NCBI RefSeq assembly: GCF_032463525.1
Contig: NZ_CP135971.1
Coordinates: forward strand, 1,860,001-1,924,000
Reading direction: 5' to 3'
DNA: 64,000 nucleotides
DNA from: Pseudomonas sp. DTU_2021_1001937_2_SI_NGA_ILE_001
Lineage (GTDB): Bacteria > Pseudomonadota > Gammaproteobacteria > Pseudomonadales > Pseudomonadaceae
The notes beneath the pieces are model-generated. The model searched no databases. It worked only from the letters and a program-made list of their open reading frames with translations, and was not told where the DNA came from. Position 1 is the stretch's first letter, and each line of letters opens with the position of its first letter. Below are positions 1-9,494 of this stretch, piece by piece. Both the position numbers and the translations under genes were made by a program.

Positions 1-1120
1 TGCCATGCTGGCCCACCTGTGGCCCGGACAGCGTACCGGTGCCGAACAGGTCGCCAGGCCGCAGGCTGCAACCGTTTACCGTGTGGTGCGCAACCATCTG
101 CGCCAGCGTCCAGTACATGTACAGGGTATTGCTCAGTGCAACGCGCTGCGCGGCCAGCCCATCGCGGCGCATCCGTTCGGTGTGCAGCAGCACCTCCAGT
201 TCGATATCCAGTGCTCCCGTGCGCTGGTCCGCCGGGTCGTCAAGGTACGCCAACAGTGGCGGGTCGCCCTCAGGGCGGGACGGCTGTGGGCGCCGGAAGG
301 GCTCCAGCGCCTGCGGGCTGACCACCCAGGGCGACAGGCTGGTGGTGAAGCTTTTCGACAGAAACGGCCCCAGCGGCTGGTACTCCCAGGCCTGGATATC
401 ACGCGCCGACCAATCGTTGAGCAGGCACAGCCCGGCGATGTGTCGGCCGGCATCGGCCAGCGCAATGGGCTGGCCGGTGGCATTGCCAGGGCCGATCCAG
501 ACCCCGGCCTCCAGTTCGAAATCCAGGCGTCGCGAGGGGCCGAACAGCGGGGCCTGGCCTTCGCCGTTGGGCAACTGACCACAGGGCCGCCGCACCTCGG
601 TGCCGGACACGCAGAGGGTCGAAGCGCGGCCATGGTAGGCGACCGGCAGGTACTTGTAGTTGGGCAGCAACGGGTTGTCGGGGCGAAACAGCCGACCGAC
701 GTTCAGGGCGTGATGGATACCGGCATAGAAGTCGGTGTAGTCGCCGACCCGGGCTGGCAGATGCATCCGGCACTGGCTCATTGGCAGCAACAGCGGCTCC
801 AGCCTGGAACGCTGCGGGCTGGCCTCGTCCAGCAATTGCATGAGTGCAGTGCGCAAGGCCTGGTGCGCATCGGCCCCCAGGGCGAAATAGGCATTGAGCG
901 ATTCGCCTGCGGCGGCCTCGGCGGCCTGACCTGCCAAGCCGGCGAACAGACCGGCGGCGAGTACCGCTTGCAGGTCGAGGACCCAGTCACCGATCGCCAC
1001 GCCGCCCCGGCGCCTGTCGTCACCGTGACTGAAGATGCCCAGGGGCAGGTTCTGCAAGGGAAAGTCCGGATGACCGTTGGCCGACTCCACCCAACTCAGG
1101 CGGCAGGATGCTGCGTTCAT
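1..1120 (-). CDS. fahA: Fumarylacetoacetase, 3' end cut by window edge
   Basis: Hydrolyses 4-fumarylacetoacetate to fumarate and acetoacetate, the last step of the homogentisate pathway, in the cytoplasm. About 373 codons are visible of a family that is usually about 430 residues; the C-terminus lies beyond base 1. The translation starts [13 protein letters not shown] and contains the FAH core segments [36 protein letters not shown] and [21 protein letters not shown], which carry the family's metal ligands and catalytic His. The ATG overlaps the hmgA stop by four bases (ATGA), so the two are translationally coupled. maiA would be expected next but is outside the window. Confidence 0.96.
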   Translation of the reverse strand, partial: MNAASCRLSWVESANGHPDFPLQNLPLGIFSHGDDRRRGGVAIGDWVLDLQAVLAAGLFAGLAGQAAEAAAGESLNAYFALGADAHQALRTALMQLLDEASPQRSRLEPLLLPMSQCRMHLPARVGDYTDFYAGIHHALNVGRLFRPDNPLLPNYKYLPVAYHGRASTLCVSGTEVRRPCGQLPNGEGQAPLFGPSRRLDFELEAGVWIGPGNATGQPIALADAGRHIAGLCLLNDWSARDIQAWEYQPLGPFLSKSFTTSLSPWVVSPQALEPFRRPQPSRPEGDPPLLAYLDDPADQRTGALDIELEVLLHTERMRRDGLAAQRVALSNTLYMYWTLAQMVAHHTVNGCSLRPGDLFGTGTLSGPQVGQHG

Positions 1121-2427
1121 GAAGCGGCCTCCGGTTTGAAGGTACGGGCCATGCCCTCCCAGCAACGGTCGTAGTCCATCTGCCGCTGCGGGCACTGCAG
1201 CGCCTCGCCGGTGGGCCGTAGCACCTGCCCGGTCTCGAACATGAAGGCCAGGGTACCGTCGATCTTGTGCGGCTGCAGGTGCGCGGCCATGGCCACCTGC
1301 ACCGTGGCGTTGTCCGGCCCATGGGCGCTCATGCGGTTGTGCAGGGACGCACCGCCGGGCAGGAAGCCGTCGGCCTTGGCATCGTAGACCCCTTCGATCA
1401 GGCCCATGAACTCGTTCATCAGGTTGCGGTGGAACCACGGCGGGCGAAAAGTGTGTTCCGCCACCATCCAACGGGGTGGAAAGATCACGAAGTCCACATT
1501 GGCCTGCCCCGTCACGCTGCCCGGCGAGGTCAGAACCGTGAAGATCGACGGATCCGGATGATCGAAGCTCACCGTACCCAAGGTGTTGAAACGCCGCAGG
1601 TCGTACAGGTACGGCACCAGATTGCCATGCCAGCCCACCACATCGAACGGCGAGTGATCCAGCTCGGTGGCCCACAGCTGGCCCATGAACTTCTGCACCA
1701 GTTGCATGGGTTGCTGGCAATCCTCGAACCAGGCGCAGGGCGCGAGGAAATCACGCGGACTGGCCAGGCCATTGCTGCCGATGGGGCCGAGATCCGGCAG
1801 ACGCAGCGGGCTGCCGTGATTTTCGCAGAGGTAACCGCGAGCGCTGCCGTCGGGCAGCTCGATGCGAAACTTCAGCCCTCTGGGCAACAGCACAATCTGC
1901 CAGGGCGCGGCTTCCAGCACGCCCAGTTCGGTGATGATGCGCAAGCGGCCTTGCTGCGGCACCAGCAGCCACTCACCGTCGGCATCGAAGAATGCCCTGT
2001 CCATGCTGCGGTTGGCGGCGTATAGGTAAACCGTCACGCCTTCGGCCTGTGCGGCAGGCGCCGTGCGTGCCATGGCCACCAACCCGTCGAGCAGGTCGAC
2101 GGATTCGCTGGGCATCGGCAGTGGACGCCAGCGCAGGCGGTTGGGGTCGGCCGGGCCATCTTCCTGGCCACGCAGCTGGCGCTTCAGCAGCTCGAAGCGG
2201 CCATGCGCCGCCGACGGCAGAATGCGATACATCCAGGTACGTCGCGCTTCGCTGCGCGGCACGGTGAACGCGGTGCCGGACAACTGCTCGGCGTACAGGC
2301 CCAGCGGGTGGCGCTGGGGCGAATTCTGCAGTCGCGCAACGGCGCCTGGCAAAGCCTCGCTGGTGAAATGATTGCCGAATCCCGACTGGTAGTCCGGCAC
2401 GGCAGGGACATCGGTAGCCGCAGGCAT
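1117..2427 (-). CDS. hmgA: Homogentisate 1,2-dioxygenase
   Basis: Fe(II) enzyme that opens the ring of homogentisate to maleylacetoacetate. It has 436 residues, the family's normal length. By comparison with the human enzyme the iron ligands are H333 and E339 (in [10 protein letters not shown]) and H369 (in SAHGPD), with the same 36-residue spacing as human H335/H371. H290 in [13 protein letters not shown] fits the catalytic His. It lies 54 bases after hpd and overlaps fahA, so hpd-hmgA-fahA looks like one transcript. No hmgR-type regulator is in view. Loss of this gene in pseudomonads typically causes brown pyomelanin (family knowledge). Confidence 0.98.
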   Translation of the reverse strand: MPAATDVPAVPDYQSGFGNHFTSEALPGAVARLQNSPQRHPLGLYAEQLSGTAFTVPRSEARRTWMYRILPSAAHGRFELLKRQLRGQEDGPADPNRLRWRPLPMPSESVDLLDGLVAMARTAPAAQAEGVTVYLYAANRSMDRAFFDADGEWLLVPQQGRLRIITELGVLEAAPWQIVLLPRGLKFRIELPDGSARGYLCENHGSPLRLPDLGPIGSNGLASPRDFLAPCAWFEDCQQPMQLVQKFMGQLWATELDHSPFDVVGWHGNLVPYLYDLRRFNTLGTVSFDHPDPSIFTVLTSPGSVTGQANVDFVIFPPRWMVAEHTFRPPWFHRNLMNEFMGLIEGVYDAKADGFLPGGASLHNRMSAHGPDNATVQVAMAAHLQPHKIDGTLAFMFETGQVLRPTGEALQCPQRQMDYDRCWEGMARTFKPEAAS

Positions 2428-2481
2428 GCGGGCCTCCTGGAAAGCATTGTTATTGTGGTGGTTCCAACATGCGGACCGCGT

Positions 2482-3558
2482 TCAGTCCTGAGCCAGCACG
2501 CCCCGGCGGATCTGATCGCGCTCGATGGACTCGAACAGTGCCTTGAAGTTGCCTTCGCCGAAGCCCTCGTCGCCCTTGCGCTGGATGAATTCGAAGAACA
2601 CCGGCCCCAGCAGCGTCTCGGAGAATATCTGCAATAGCAGGCGGCGCTGCCCGCCCTCGCTGGAGCCATCGAGAAGAATGCCGCGCGCCTTGAGTTCATC
2701 GGCCGGCTCGCCATGCCCCGGCAGGCGCTCTTCGAGCATTTCGTAGTAGGTGTCCGGCGGTGGCGACATGAAGCGCATGCCCAGCGCCTTGAGGGCGTCC
2801 CAGGTGCGCAGCAGGTCGTCGGTAAAGAACGCGACGTGCTGGATGCCTTCGCCGTTGAACTGCATGAGGAACTCTTCGATCTGCCCGGCGCCTCGGGAAG
2901 ACTCCTCGTTCAGCGGAATGCGGATCAGGCCATCCGGAGCGGTCATGGCCCGGGAGGTCAGGCCGGTGTACTCGCCCTTGATGTCGAAGTAGCGCAGTTC
3001 GCGGAAGTTGAACAGTTTCTCGTAGAAACCGGCCCAGTAGGCCATGCGCCCGCGGTACACGTTGTGGGTGAGGTGGTCGATGAACTTCAGCCCGGCGCCG
3101 ACCGGGTGGCGGTCGACCCCTTCGATGAAGTTGAAGTCGATGTCGTAGATGGACGTGCCCTCGCCGAAGCGGTCGATGAGGTACAGCGGCGCCCCGCCGA
3201 TTCCACGGATCGCCGGCAGGCGCAGCTCCATGGGGCCAGTGGGAATTTCCAGCGGCTGGGCACCCAGTTCCAGGGCGCGCCGGTAGGCATGGTGGGCATC
3301 CTTGACGCGGAACGCCATGCCACACACCGACGGGCCGTGCTCGGCGGCGAAGTACCAGGCCAGGCTGTGGGGTTCGTGGTTGACGATCAGGTTGATGTCA
3401 CCCTGGCGATACAGGGTCACGGCCTTGGAACGGTGGGTGGCCACCTGGGTGAAGCCCAGGCAGTGCAGCACCGGCTCGAGCACGCCTGGAGTGGGAGCGG
3501 CAAGCTCGATGAATTCGAAGCCCATCAGCCCCATCGGGTTGTCGTACAGATCAGCCAT
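2482..3558 (-). CDS. hpd: 4-Hydroxyphenylpyruvate dioxygenase
   Basis: Converts 4-hydroxyphenylpyruvate to homogentisate with Fe(II) and O2. It has 358 residues, the size of the well-studied Pseudomonas enzyme. The vicinal-oxygen-chelate fold is recognisable in both halves and the iron triad is in place: H162 ([12 protein letters not shown]), H241 ([13 protein letters not shown]) and E323 ([20 protein letters not shown]). It is the promoter-proximal gene of the unit with hmgA and fahA, so substrate formation and ring cleavage are co-transcribed here. The 250 bases upstream are shared with the divergent GlcG-like gene. ATG start at [18 protein letters not shown]. Confidence 0.98.
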   Translation of the reverse strand: MADLYDNPMGLMGFEFIELAAPTPGVLEPVLHCLGFTQVATHRSKAVTLYRQGDINLIVNHEPHSLAWYFAAEHGPSVCGMAFRVKDAHHAYRRALELGAQPLEIPTGPMELRLPAIRGIGGAPLYLIDRFGEGTSIYDIDFNFIEGVDRHPVGAGLKFIDHLTHNVYRGRMAYWAGFYEKLFNFRELRYFDIKGEYTGLTSRAMTAPDGLIRIPLNEESSRGAGQIEEFLMQFNGEGIQHVAFFTDDLLRTWDALKALGMRFMSPPPDTYYEMLEERLPGHGEPADELKARGILLDGSSEGGQRRLLLQIFSETLLGPVFFEFIQRKGDEGFGEGNFKALFESIERDQIRRGVLAQD

Positions 3559-3810
3559 GGTCTGGCTCCTTGCAGAAAAGTGAGAACGGCGGGTAACCGG
3601 AATCAGCTTTCCAGCGGCGGCGCACAGGAAATCCCGCGCACGCTACGCGCGAGAAAATCCCCGATGAGCAACTGCAAGGCACCTGTCTTCATGCCTCCAG
3701 ACTAGCCCGGCTTGTCCGGGCGTGCATGAAAAATGCTGGCCCAGCCGCTATGCTGCCAGACCCGGAGGCGCTCCCCCGGCCTTCTACCCCCGCCGAAACA
3801 AGGACCCCGC

Positions 3811-4218
3811 ATGAAAAGCAAAGCCGTGCTGACCCAGACCGAAACCAGTCAGATCCTCGCTGCCGCCCGGCAGGAAGCCCTGGCCAACGCCTGGGCGGTG
3901 TCCATCGCCATCGTCGATGATGGCGGCCACCTGCTGGCCTTCGAACGCCTGGACGGTGCCAGCCCGATCAGCAGCTACATCAGCATGGAAAAGGCGCGCA
4001 CTTCGGCACTCGGCCGTCGCGAGTCCAAGGGTTACGAAGAAATGGTCAACGGCGGCCGCACCGCCTTCCTCAGCGCCCCGCTGCTCACCTCGCTGGAAGG
4101 CGGCGTGCCAGTGATCGTCGATGGCCAGGTGATCGCCGCCGTGGGGGTGTCCGGGGTGCGTTCAGACCAGGACGCGCAGGTCGCCAAGGTGGGTATCGCC
4201 GCGCTGAACACCGACTGA
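3811..4218 (+). CDS. GlcG/HbpS-type protein (DUF336)
   Basis: A 135-residue protein of the GlcG/HbpS (DUF336) family. The signature SIAIVDDGGHLLAFERLDGA and a Gly-rich C-terminus (GGVPVIVDGQVIAAVGVSG) are clear. The biochemical role of GlcG is not settled; HbpS relatives bind haem or cobalamin, and others are carried next to glycolate or diol oxidation genes. An ATG 78 bases upstream is in frame, but MKSKAVLTQTETSQILAAA matches the family start. It is divergent from hpd and 85 bases ahead of a malate-synthase-G-like gene. This glcG-glcB order matches the end of the E. coli glcDEFGBA operon, but no glcDEF is here. Confidence 0.85.
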   Translation: MKSKAVLTQTETSQILAAARQEALANAWAVSIAIVDDGGHLLAFERLDGASPISSYISMEKARTSALGRRESKGYEEMVNGGRTAFLSAPLLTSLEGGVPVIVDGQVIAAVGVSGVRSDQDAQVAKVGIAALNTD

Positions 4219-4303
4219 CAGGCCCTGACGCGCACCGCAGCAAGGCTGTGGCGGATGCCGCCTTCAGGATTGCCATCCACGGACAACCCTCAAGGATCCG
4301 CCC

Positions 4304-5983
4304 ATGACGGACTACATCACCCGGCACCGTCTCAAGGTCGCCACAGCACTGCAACGTTTCATTGACGACCAGGTCTTGCCGGGCACCGGACTGCACGCCG
4401 AGGCCTTCTGGGAAGGCTTCGCCGATCTGGTCCATGAACTGGCCCCGCTTAGCCGCGACCTGCTCGCCGAGCGCGAACGCCTGGCGGCGCTCTTGAATGA
4501 CTGGACAGCGGCCAACCCGGCACCACGCGACCCCGGTGCATGGCGCGACTGGCTCATCGAGTGCGGCTACCTGCACTCGCCCCCTGCGCAGGTACGCGTC
4601 AGTTCGGCGAATCTGGACCTGGAAATCAGCGACCTGGCCGGTCCCCAGCTGCTGGTAGAAGGCACCGACCGCGCGGCGCTGCTCGACGCCCAGCAGGCAC
4701 GCTGGGGCTCGCTTTACGATGCGCTGTACCAAAGCGACGCCGACCAACACAGAGCGCCCGCGACCTCTGCGCATGACCCCCAGCGCCTGGCCCGCGTGGT
4801 GGTGCAGGTGCGCGAATTGCTCGACCGCTTCGTGCCCCTGGCGGTGGGCAGCCATATCGATGCCCGGCGCTACCGGGTGCGTCAGGGCCAATTGAGCGTC
4901 AGGCTGGCACGCGGCGAAGAAACCGCGCTGCGCTCCCCGGAGCACTACCTGGGCCACCGGGGCAACCCGGACCAGCCCGACGCAGTGCTGCTCCGGCACC
5001 ACGGTCTGCACCTGGAACTGCGCTTCGACCCACAGAGCCCGGCCGGCGGTGGCGACATCGCGACCCTCGCCGACGTGCGCCTGGAAACGGCGCTGACCGC
5101 CCTGGTGGACATCACTGACCCGCTGCCGACTGTCGATGCGGCCGGCCCGCTCAAGACCTACGGCAACTGGCTGGCACTGATGACCGATACCCTTGCCAGC
5201 GAGCCATCGACCAAGGACAGGGCCAGGCCGATGCCGGCCCATGACCTGCGCTACCAGGGCAGCGCCGGTGGCGAGCTGCTACTGCCAGCCCGGCCGCTGC
5301 TGGCGCTGCACGTCAATGCCCTGCAGGTGAATGGCCCGGCGCTGCTCGATGTGCAGGGCAACCCGGTCAGCCAGCTGATCGTCGACGCAACGCTGGGCAG
5401 CCTGATCGGCCTGCATGACCGACAACGCCGGGGCAATTCACGTACCGGCAGCCTCTACCTCAGCGTTCCGAACCTGCAAGGTTGCCAGGAAGCGGCCTTC
5501 GTCCAGCTGTTGTGCCAGCGCATCGAGACCCTCCTTGAGCTGCCGGAGTACACGCTCAAGCTGGGCCTGGTCGACGAGCACTGGCGCACCAGCCTCAACC
5601 TCGAAGCCTGCCTGCAGGCCATCGCGCCGCGCCTGGCCCTGCTGCGCGGCCCACTGGAGCACGCCCGGCCCTCGGCGCAATGCCCGGCCTGGCAGGCGAC
5701 GGCCACCCAACGTCGCCGCGCCGTGGCAATGGCCTGCGGACTGCGTGGACGTGTGCAGCTCGGGGTCGGGCCGTGGTCGCCGTTGCAGCTCGACGAACGC
5801 CGCCAGGCGCTGCACGACGGCATCGGCACGGGACTGGTCGACACGCCACTGGCGGCGACCCTGCATGCCCTGGACTACCACGAGGTCGATGTACGCGAGC
5901 GGCAGGCCGGCCTGGAATCGCAAGCGTGGGCAGAACGCTGCACACACCTGCTGCAGAATCTGCTCGACCAGCCTCCGGAATGA
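4304..5983 (+). CDS. Divergent, C-terminally truncated malate synthase G-like protein
   Basis: 559 residues recognisable as malate synthase G by VLPGTGLHAEAFWEGF, GPQLLVEG, ARWGSLYDALY, GSHIDARRYRV, NSRTGSLY, VDEHWRTSLNLEACL, CGLRGRVQLG and AATLHALDYHEVDV. True GlcB is about 725 residues. This protein ends soon after the HALHYHQ-type motif, so the C-terminal domain with the catalytic base (Asp631 in E. coli) is absent. The family Arg is kept (R380), as is the Glu of the MDEERRT motif (E425). The CEDS motif has become ITDP (Glu to Thr271), and the LDRTGDE metal segment has become LEHARP with a deletion. I infer a non-catalytic or re-purposed paralogue. Only 59 bases separate its stop from the next gene, so no broken remnant follows. 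Confidence 0.8.
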   Translation: MTDYITRHRLKVATALQRFIDDQVLPGTGLHAEAFWEGFADLVHELAPLSRDLLAERERLAALLNDWTAANPAPRDPGAWRDWLIECGYLHSPPAQVRVSSANLDLEISDLAGPQLLVEGTDRAALLDAQQARWGSLYDALYQSDADQHRAPATSAHDPQRLARVVVQVRELLDRFVPLAVGSHIDARRYRVRQGQLSVRLARGEETALRSPEHYLGHRGNPDQPDAVLLRHHGLHLELRFDPQSPAGGGDIATLADVRLETALTALVDITDPLPTVDAAGPLKTYGNWLALMTDTLASEPSTKDRARPMPAHDLRYQGSAGGELLLPARPLLALHVNALQVNGPALLDVQGNPVSQLIVDATLGSLIGLHDRQRRGNSRTGSLYLSVPNLQGCQEAAFVQLLCQRIETLLELPEYTLKLGLVDEHWRTSLNLEACLQAIAPRLALLRGPLEHARPSAQCPAWQATATQRRRAVAMACGLRGRVQLGVGPWSPLQLDERRQALHDGIGTGLVDTPLAATLHALDYHEVDVRERQAGLESQAWAERCTHLLQNLLDQPPE

Positions 5984-6042
5984 ACCCGCACGCCGGCGGC
6001 TGCCGGTAGAATCGCCGCGACGATCACGCGACAGGAGCGGCG

Positions 6043-6951
6043 ATGGACAAGTTGCTGGCGATACGGATGTTCATCGAGACGGTGGACGCCCAGGGGTTTT
6101 CTGCTGCGGCGCGCAAGCTGGGCCTGGCCACGTCCTCGGTCAGCCGCGCCGTCGATGCCCTGGAGCATGACCTGGGGGCCACCCTGCTCAACCGCTCGAC
6201 GCGGCAGATCTCGGTCACCGAAGCCGGTGCGCGCTATTACCAGAAAGCCCGCCGGGTCCTGGACGACCTGGCCGACGCCGATGCCCAGGTTTCCGATCGG
6301 GGCAGCGAGCCGGTGGGCCGTTTGCGGGTCTGCGTACCCGTGGAGTTCGGGCGCCAGCGCATTGCGCCGCATCTGGGGCGCTGGTTGGCGCGCTACCCGG
6401 CACTGGAGCTGGACCTGAGCCTCAGTGACCGCCTGGACGATCTGCTCGACGGACGCTTCGACGTGGCCATTCGCCTCGGCGCTGCGGCATCCGATGCCGA
6501 TATGGTGTGCCGCCCGCTGGGGGAGTTTCGCCGCTGGGTGGTGGCCAGCCCCGCCTACCTGGCCAGTCGGGGGATACCGCAGGCACCACAAGAGCTGGCC
6601 GGCCATGAGTGCCTGCGCTTCAACTACGCCTCGACGCGCCCGCTGTGGCGCTTCAACCAGCCCGGCGGTCAGGTGGAGGTGGCGGTACAGGGGCGACTGT
6701 GCAGCGACAATGCCGATGTGCTGCGCCAAGCCGTTCTGGATGGCCTGGGCCTCGCGCTGCTGGCTGACTGGCTGGTGGCAGCGGACGTTGCCGCCGGACG
6801 GCTGGTGCGCGTACTCGACGACTGGGAATGCGGACCTGAGCATGCCCGGAGCCAGATCAACGCGCTGTACCTGCCGAATCATCGCGGCTCACGGCGAGTC
6901 GGCGCCTTCATGGAATTCCTCGAAGGACTGCTCAACGAGGCACCGCGCTGA
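6043..6951 (+). CDS. LysR-family transcriptional regulator
   Basis: 302 residues. The N-terminal winged helix-turn-helix (about residues 1-60, MFIETVDAQGFSAAARKLG then TSSVSRAVDALEHDLGATL) is the usual LysR DNA-binding domain, followed by a periplasmic-binding-protein-like effector domain to about residue 295. The CrgA/DsdC-like N-terminus with RSTRQISVTEAG is typical of the large group that controls neighbouring oxidoreductases or efflux pumps. An AGGAG ribosome site lies 5 bases before the ATG. It is co-directional with the GlcB-like gene (59 bases before it) and an MFS gene (104 bases after it), so it may control either; the target is not known. Confidence 0.93.
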   Translation: MDKLLAIRMFIETVDAQGFSAAARKLGLATSSVSRAVDALEHDLGATLLNRSTRQISVTEAGARYYQKARRVLDDLADADAQVSDRGSEPVGRLRVCVPVEFGRQRIAPHLGRWLARYPALELDLSLSDRLDDLLDGRFDVAIRLGAAASDADMVCRPLGEFRRWVVASPAYLASRGIPQAPQELAGHECLRFNYASTRPLWRFNQPGGQVEVAVQGRLCSDNADVLRQAVLDGLGLALLADWLVAADVAAGRLVRVLDDWECGPEHARSQINALYLPNHRGSRRVGAFMEFLEGLLNEAPR

Positions 6952-7055
6952 GCAGTTTTGCGTTTTTCACAACGATGCATTGCCTGGAAAGATAATTCTC
7001 TAAAAATTTCGCAAAACTTAATCTGAGCCGGTTCCTTACCCTGCGGAGAACCGCC

Positions 7056-8252
7056 ATGAGCCTTACCCTCGCCCATTCACCCGCGCCGGCACTGTCGCGC
7101 TGGCTGGTGACCCTGTTCGCCTTCTGCTGCGGCGCCATCGTCGCCAATATCTACTATGCACAACCCATCGTTGGCCTGATCGCCGCGCAACTGGGCCTGG
7201 GCCCGTCCAGCGCCAGCCTGATCGTCTCGCTGACCCAGATCGGCTACGCCGCCGGCCTGCTGCTGCTCGTCCCTCTGGCCGATCTGCTGGAAAATCGTCG
7301 CCTGATGATCGGCGCGTCACTGGCCGCCGCGCTGTGCCTGTTGCTGGCCGGCACCACCGAGCACGGTAGCGTGTTCCTGGCCCTGTCCCTGGCGCTGGGA
7401 TTCAGTTCCGTAGCGGTACAGATGCTGGTACCAATGGCCGCGCACATGGCCCCCGAAGAAAGCCGCGGGCAGGTGGTCGGCACCATCATGGGCGGTCTGT
7501 TGCTCGGCATTCTGCTGGCCCGCCCTCTCTCCAGCCTGGTGGCCGATCACCTGGGCTGGCGCATGGTGTTCATCGGCGCCGCCGCGCTGATGCTGGGCAT
7601 CGTCGTGCTGCTGGCGGCGCTGGTGCCACCGAGAATGCCGAGCCACCGTGCCAGCTATGCACAGCTGATGAGTTCGCTACTGGGCCTGCTGCGCCGCCAC
7701 CCACGGCTGCGTCAGCGTTCGGTGTACCAGGCGCTGATGTTTGCGGCCTTCAGCCTGTTCTGGACCGCCGTCCCGCTGGAGCTGATGCACAGCCATGGAC
7801 TGAGCCAGAGCCAGATCGCCCTCTTCGCCCTCGTCGGTGCGATAGGTGCCATCGCAGCGCCTATCGCTGGGCGTCTGGCCGACGCCGGGCATACCCGGCG
7901 TGCCTCGCAACTGGCCATGGGCCTGGCGCCCCTGGCCCTGCTGCTGGGCCTCTGGCAGCCCGGCACCAGCGTCATTGGCCTGGCGCTGACCGGGATCCTG
8001 CTGGACTTTGCCGTGCAGATGAACATGGTCCTGGGACAACGCGAGGTCTACGGCCTGGATGCGGCCAGTCGCGGGCGCCTCAACGCTCTGTACATGACCA
8101 GCATTTTCATCGGCGGCGCCGGTGGCTCGGCGCTGGCCGGCCTGCTGTATCAACAATTCGCCTGGAGCGGCATCGCCGCCGTCGGCGCTGTCCTTCCTGC
8201 CCTGGCGCTGCTGCTGTTCAACCGCGACCTGCGCGGTGCTGCAAGTTGCTGA
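7056..8252 (+). CDS. MFS transporter
   Basis: 398 residues with the alternating hydrophobic segments of a 12-helix major facilitator in the inner membrane. The first helix carries FAFCCGAIVANIYYAQPI, a signature of a broad drug/metabolite:proton antiporter group. The cytoplasmic loop 2-3 motif is VPLADLLENRRLMI, a degenerate form of the MFS motif A. No substrate can be assigned. It follows the LysR gene in the same direction, and its stop lies 8 bases from the 3' end of the convergent gntR. A GGAG site precedes the ATG. The 104-base leader is AT-rich and probably holds its own promoter. Confidence 0.92.
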   Translation: MSLTLAHSPAPALSRWLVTLFAFCCGAIVANIYYAQPIVGLIAAQLGLGPSSASLIVSLTQIGYAAGLLLLVPLADLLENRRLMIGASLAAALCLLLAGTTEHGSVFLALSLALGFSSVAVQMLVPMAAHMAPEESRGQVVGTIMGGLLLGILLARPLSSLVADHLGWRMVFIGAAALMLGIVVLLAALVPPRMPSHRASYAQLMSSLLGLLRRHPRLRQRSVYQALMFAAFSLFWTAVPLELMHSHGLSQSQIALFALVGAIGAIAAPIAGRLADAGHTRRASQLAMGLAPLALLLGLWQPGTSVIGLALTGILLDFAVQMNMVLGQREVYGLDAASRGRLNALYMTSIFIGGAGGSALAGLLYQQFAWSGIAAVGAVLPALALLLFNRDLRGAASC

Positions 8253-8260
8253 ACGATCGC

Positions 8261-9277
8261 TCAGGAGCTTTCCCGCACCACCAGTTCGAACCCCAGATCC
8301 ACTTGGCTCTGGGTCGGCTGCTCGTCGAGCAGCGCCAGGAGCATCTGCGCCGCGCGCTGGCCGACCGACTCGCGCGGGGTACGGATCGAGGTCAGGCGCG
8401 GGATCATGTGCGCCGACCCGGGCAGGTCGTTGAAGCCGACCAGCGACACCTGCTGCGGCACGCTGATACCCAGGCGCAATGCCTCGAGTGCCGCGCCCTG
8501 GGCCAGGTCGTCGTTGCAGAAGAACACGCCATCCACGTCCGGATGCTGCGCCAGCAAGCGGGCGAACAGCTCGCAACCCAGGCCGATGGAAGACGGTCGA
8601 GGCGACATCAGGTGCAGGGCCGGATCGTCCAGCCCCGCGTCGGCGAGCACCTGGCGAAAACCGCTGCCGCGCTGCAGCACACGCGGATCGAGCTGCGCGG
8701 CGATGTAAGCCAGGCGCCTGCGGCCACGGCCCAGCAGATGGCGCGCCGCTGCGGCACCGGCCTGCTGCTGCGAAAAGCCCACGCAATGCGCCTGCTCGCT
8801 GGCATCGAGTTCCATCATGTGTACACAGGGAATCGCGCTGTCGGTCAGCAGCTGGCGTGACACCGAGGTGTGATCCAGGCCAGTGAGCAGGATGCCGCGC
8901 GGCCGGTTGACCATGTAATTGCGCAGCAGCTTCTCTTCTTCCTGCGGATCGTAGTGGTAGTTGCCGATCACCACTTCCAGGCCGCGAGGGCGCAAGACGT
9001 TCTGGATGGCTTCCAGCGTCTCGATGAACAACTGGTTGGACAGTGACGGCACCAGCACCACCACCGTCGGGCTGCTCGACGAAGCCAGCGCACGGGCTGC
9101 GGGATTGGCCACATAGCCCAGTCGCTGTGCGGCGGCGCGAACCTTGTCGACCAGCTCCGGGGCCACCGTGGCGATACCGCGTAATGCCCTGGAAGCCGTG
9201 ATGGGGGAAACGCCGGCCTGTTGTGCCACTTCATTGAGGGTCGGGCGGCCGGTAGAGCGGGAACCAATACGTGCCAT
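8261..9277 (-). CDS. gntR: Gluconate operon repressor GntR (LacI family)
   Basis: 338 residues from the ATG at MARIGSRSTGRPTLNEVAQQ; a longer in-frame extension upstream runs into the divergent promoter region and is not believed. The LacI helix-turn-helix is at about 14-33 (LNEVAQQAGVSPITASRALR), the hinge helix near NPAARALAS, then the sugar-binding core. It is divergent from gntK and gntP. The palindromes at 9462 and 10040 fit the published GntR operator type in Pseudomonas (a TAGCGCT-centred half-site), so GntR is taken to repress gntK, gntP and perhaps itself, with gluconate or 6-phosphogluconate relieving repression. Confidence 0.93.
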   Translation of the reverse strand: MARIGSRSTGRPTLNEVAQQAGVSPITASRALRGIATVAPELVDKVRAAAQRLGYVANPAARALASSSSPTVVVLVPSLSNQLFIETLEAIQNVLRPRGLEVVIGNYHYDPQEEEKLLRNYMVNRPRGILLTGLDHTSVSRQLLTDSAIPCVHMMELDASEQAHCVGFSQQQAGAAAARHLLGRGRRRLAYIAAQLDPRVLQRGSGFRQVLADAGLDDPALHLMSPRPSSIGLGCELFARLLAQHPDVDGVFFCNDDLAQGAALEALRLGISVPQQVSLVGFNDLPGSAHMIPRLTSIRTPRESVGQRAAQMLLALLDEQPTQSQVDLGFELVVRESS

Positions 9278-9461
9278 GCGTTGCCAACTGAACGGAGGGG
9301 GTTGCCAGGGAAATGGGCCAAGCACTAAGGTAGCGCTGTCCCATTCCTGCTGGCAATGTCTGCCTGACCCGGCTTGCCACGCCCATCGAGTGATGGCGAC
9401 CCGCGACCCCAATACAACGACAAGAGCTGAAGCACCGCAGCAGACTTTGTTCAAACCGGCA

Positions 9462-9477
9462 AAGACAGCGCTGTCTT
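9462..9477. promoter_or_regulatory. Palindromic GntR operator before gntK
   Basis: AAGACAGCGCTGTCTT is a perfect 16-base palindrome, 17 bases before the GTG start of gntK and 184 bases from the gntR start. A near-copy stands before gntP. Pseudomonas GntR is known to bind an AAG-N-TAGCGCT type half-site, which this matches except for one base (CAGCGCT). Confidence 0.8.
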
Positions 9478-9494
9478 CAGAAAAGGTGGCAACA

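Noticed and set aside
4304..5983. Calling the 559-residue protein an active malate synthase
   Set aside because: The domain with the catalytic Asp is absent and two further active-site segments are changed.
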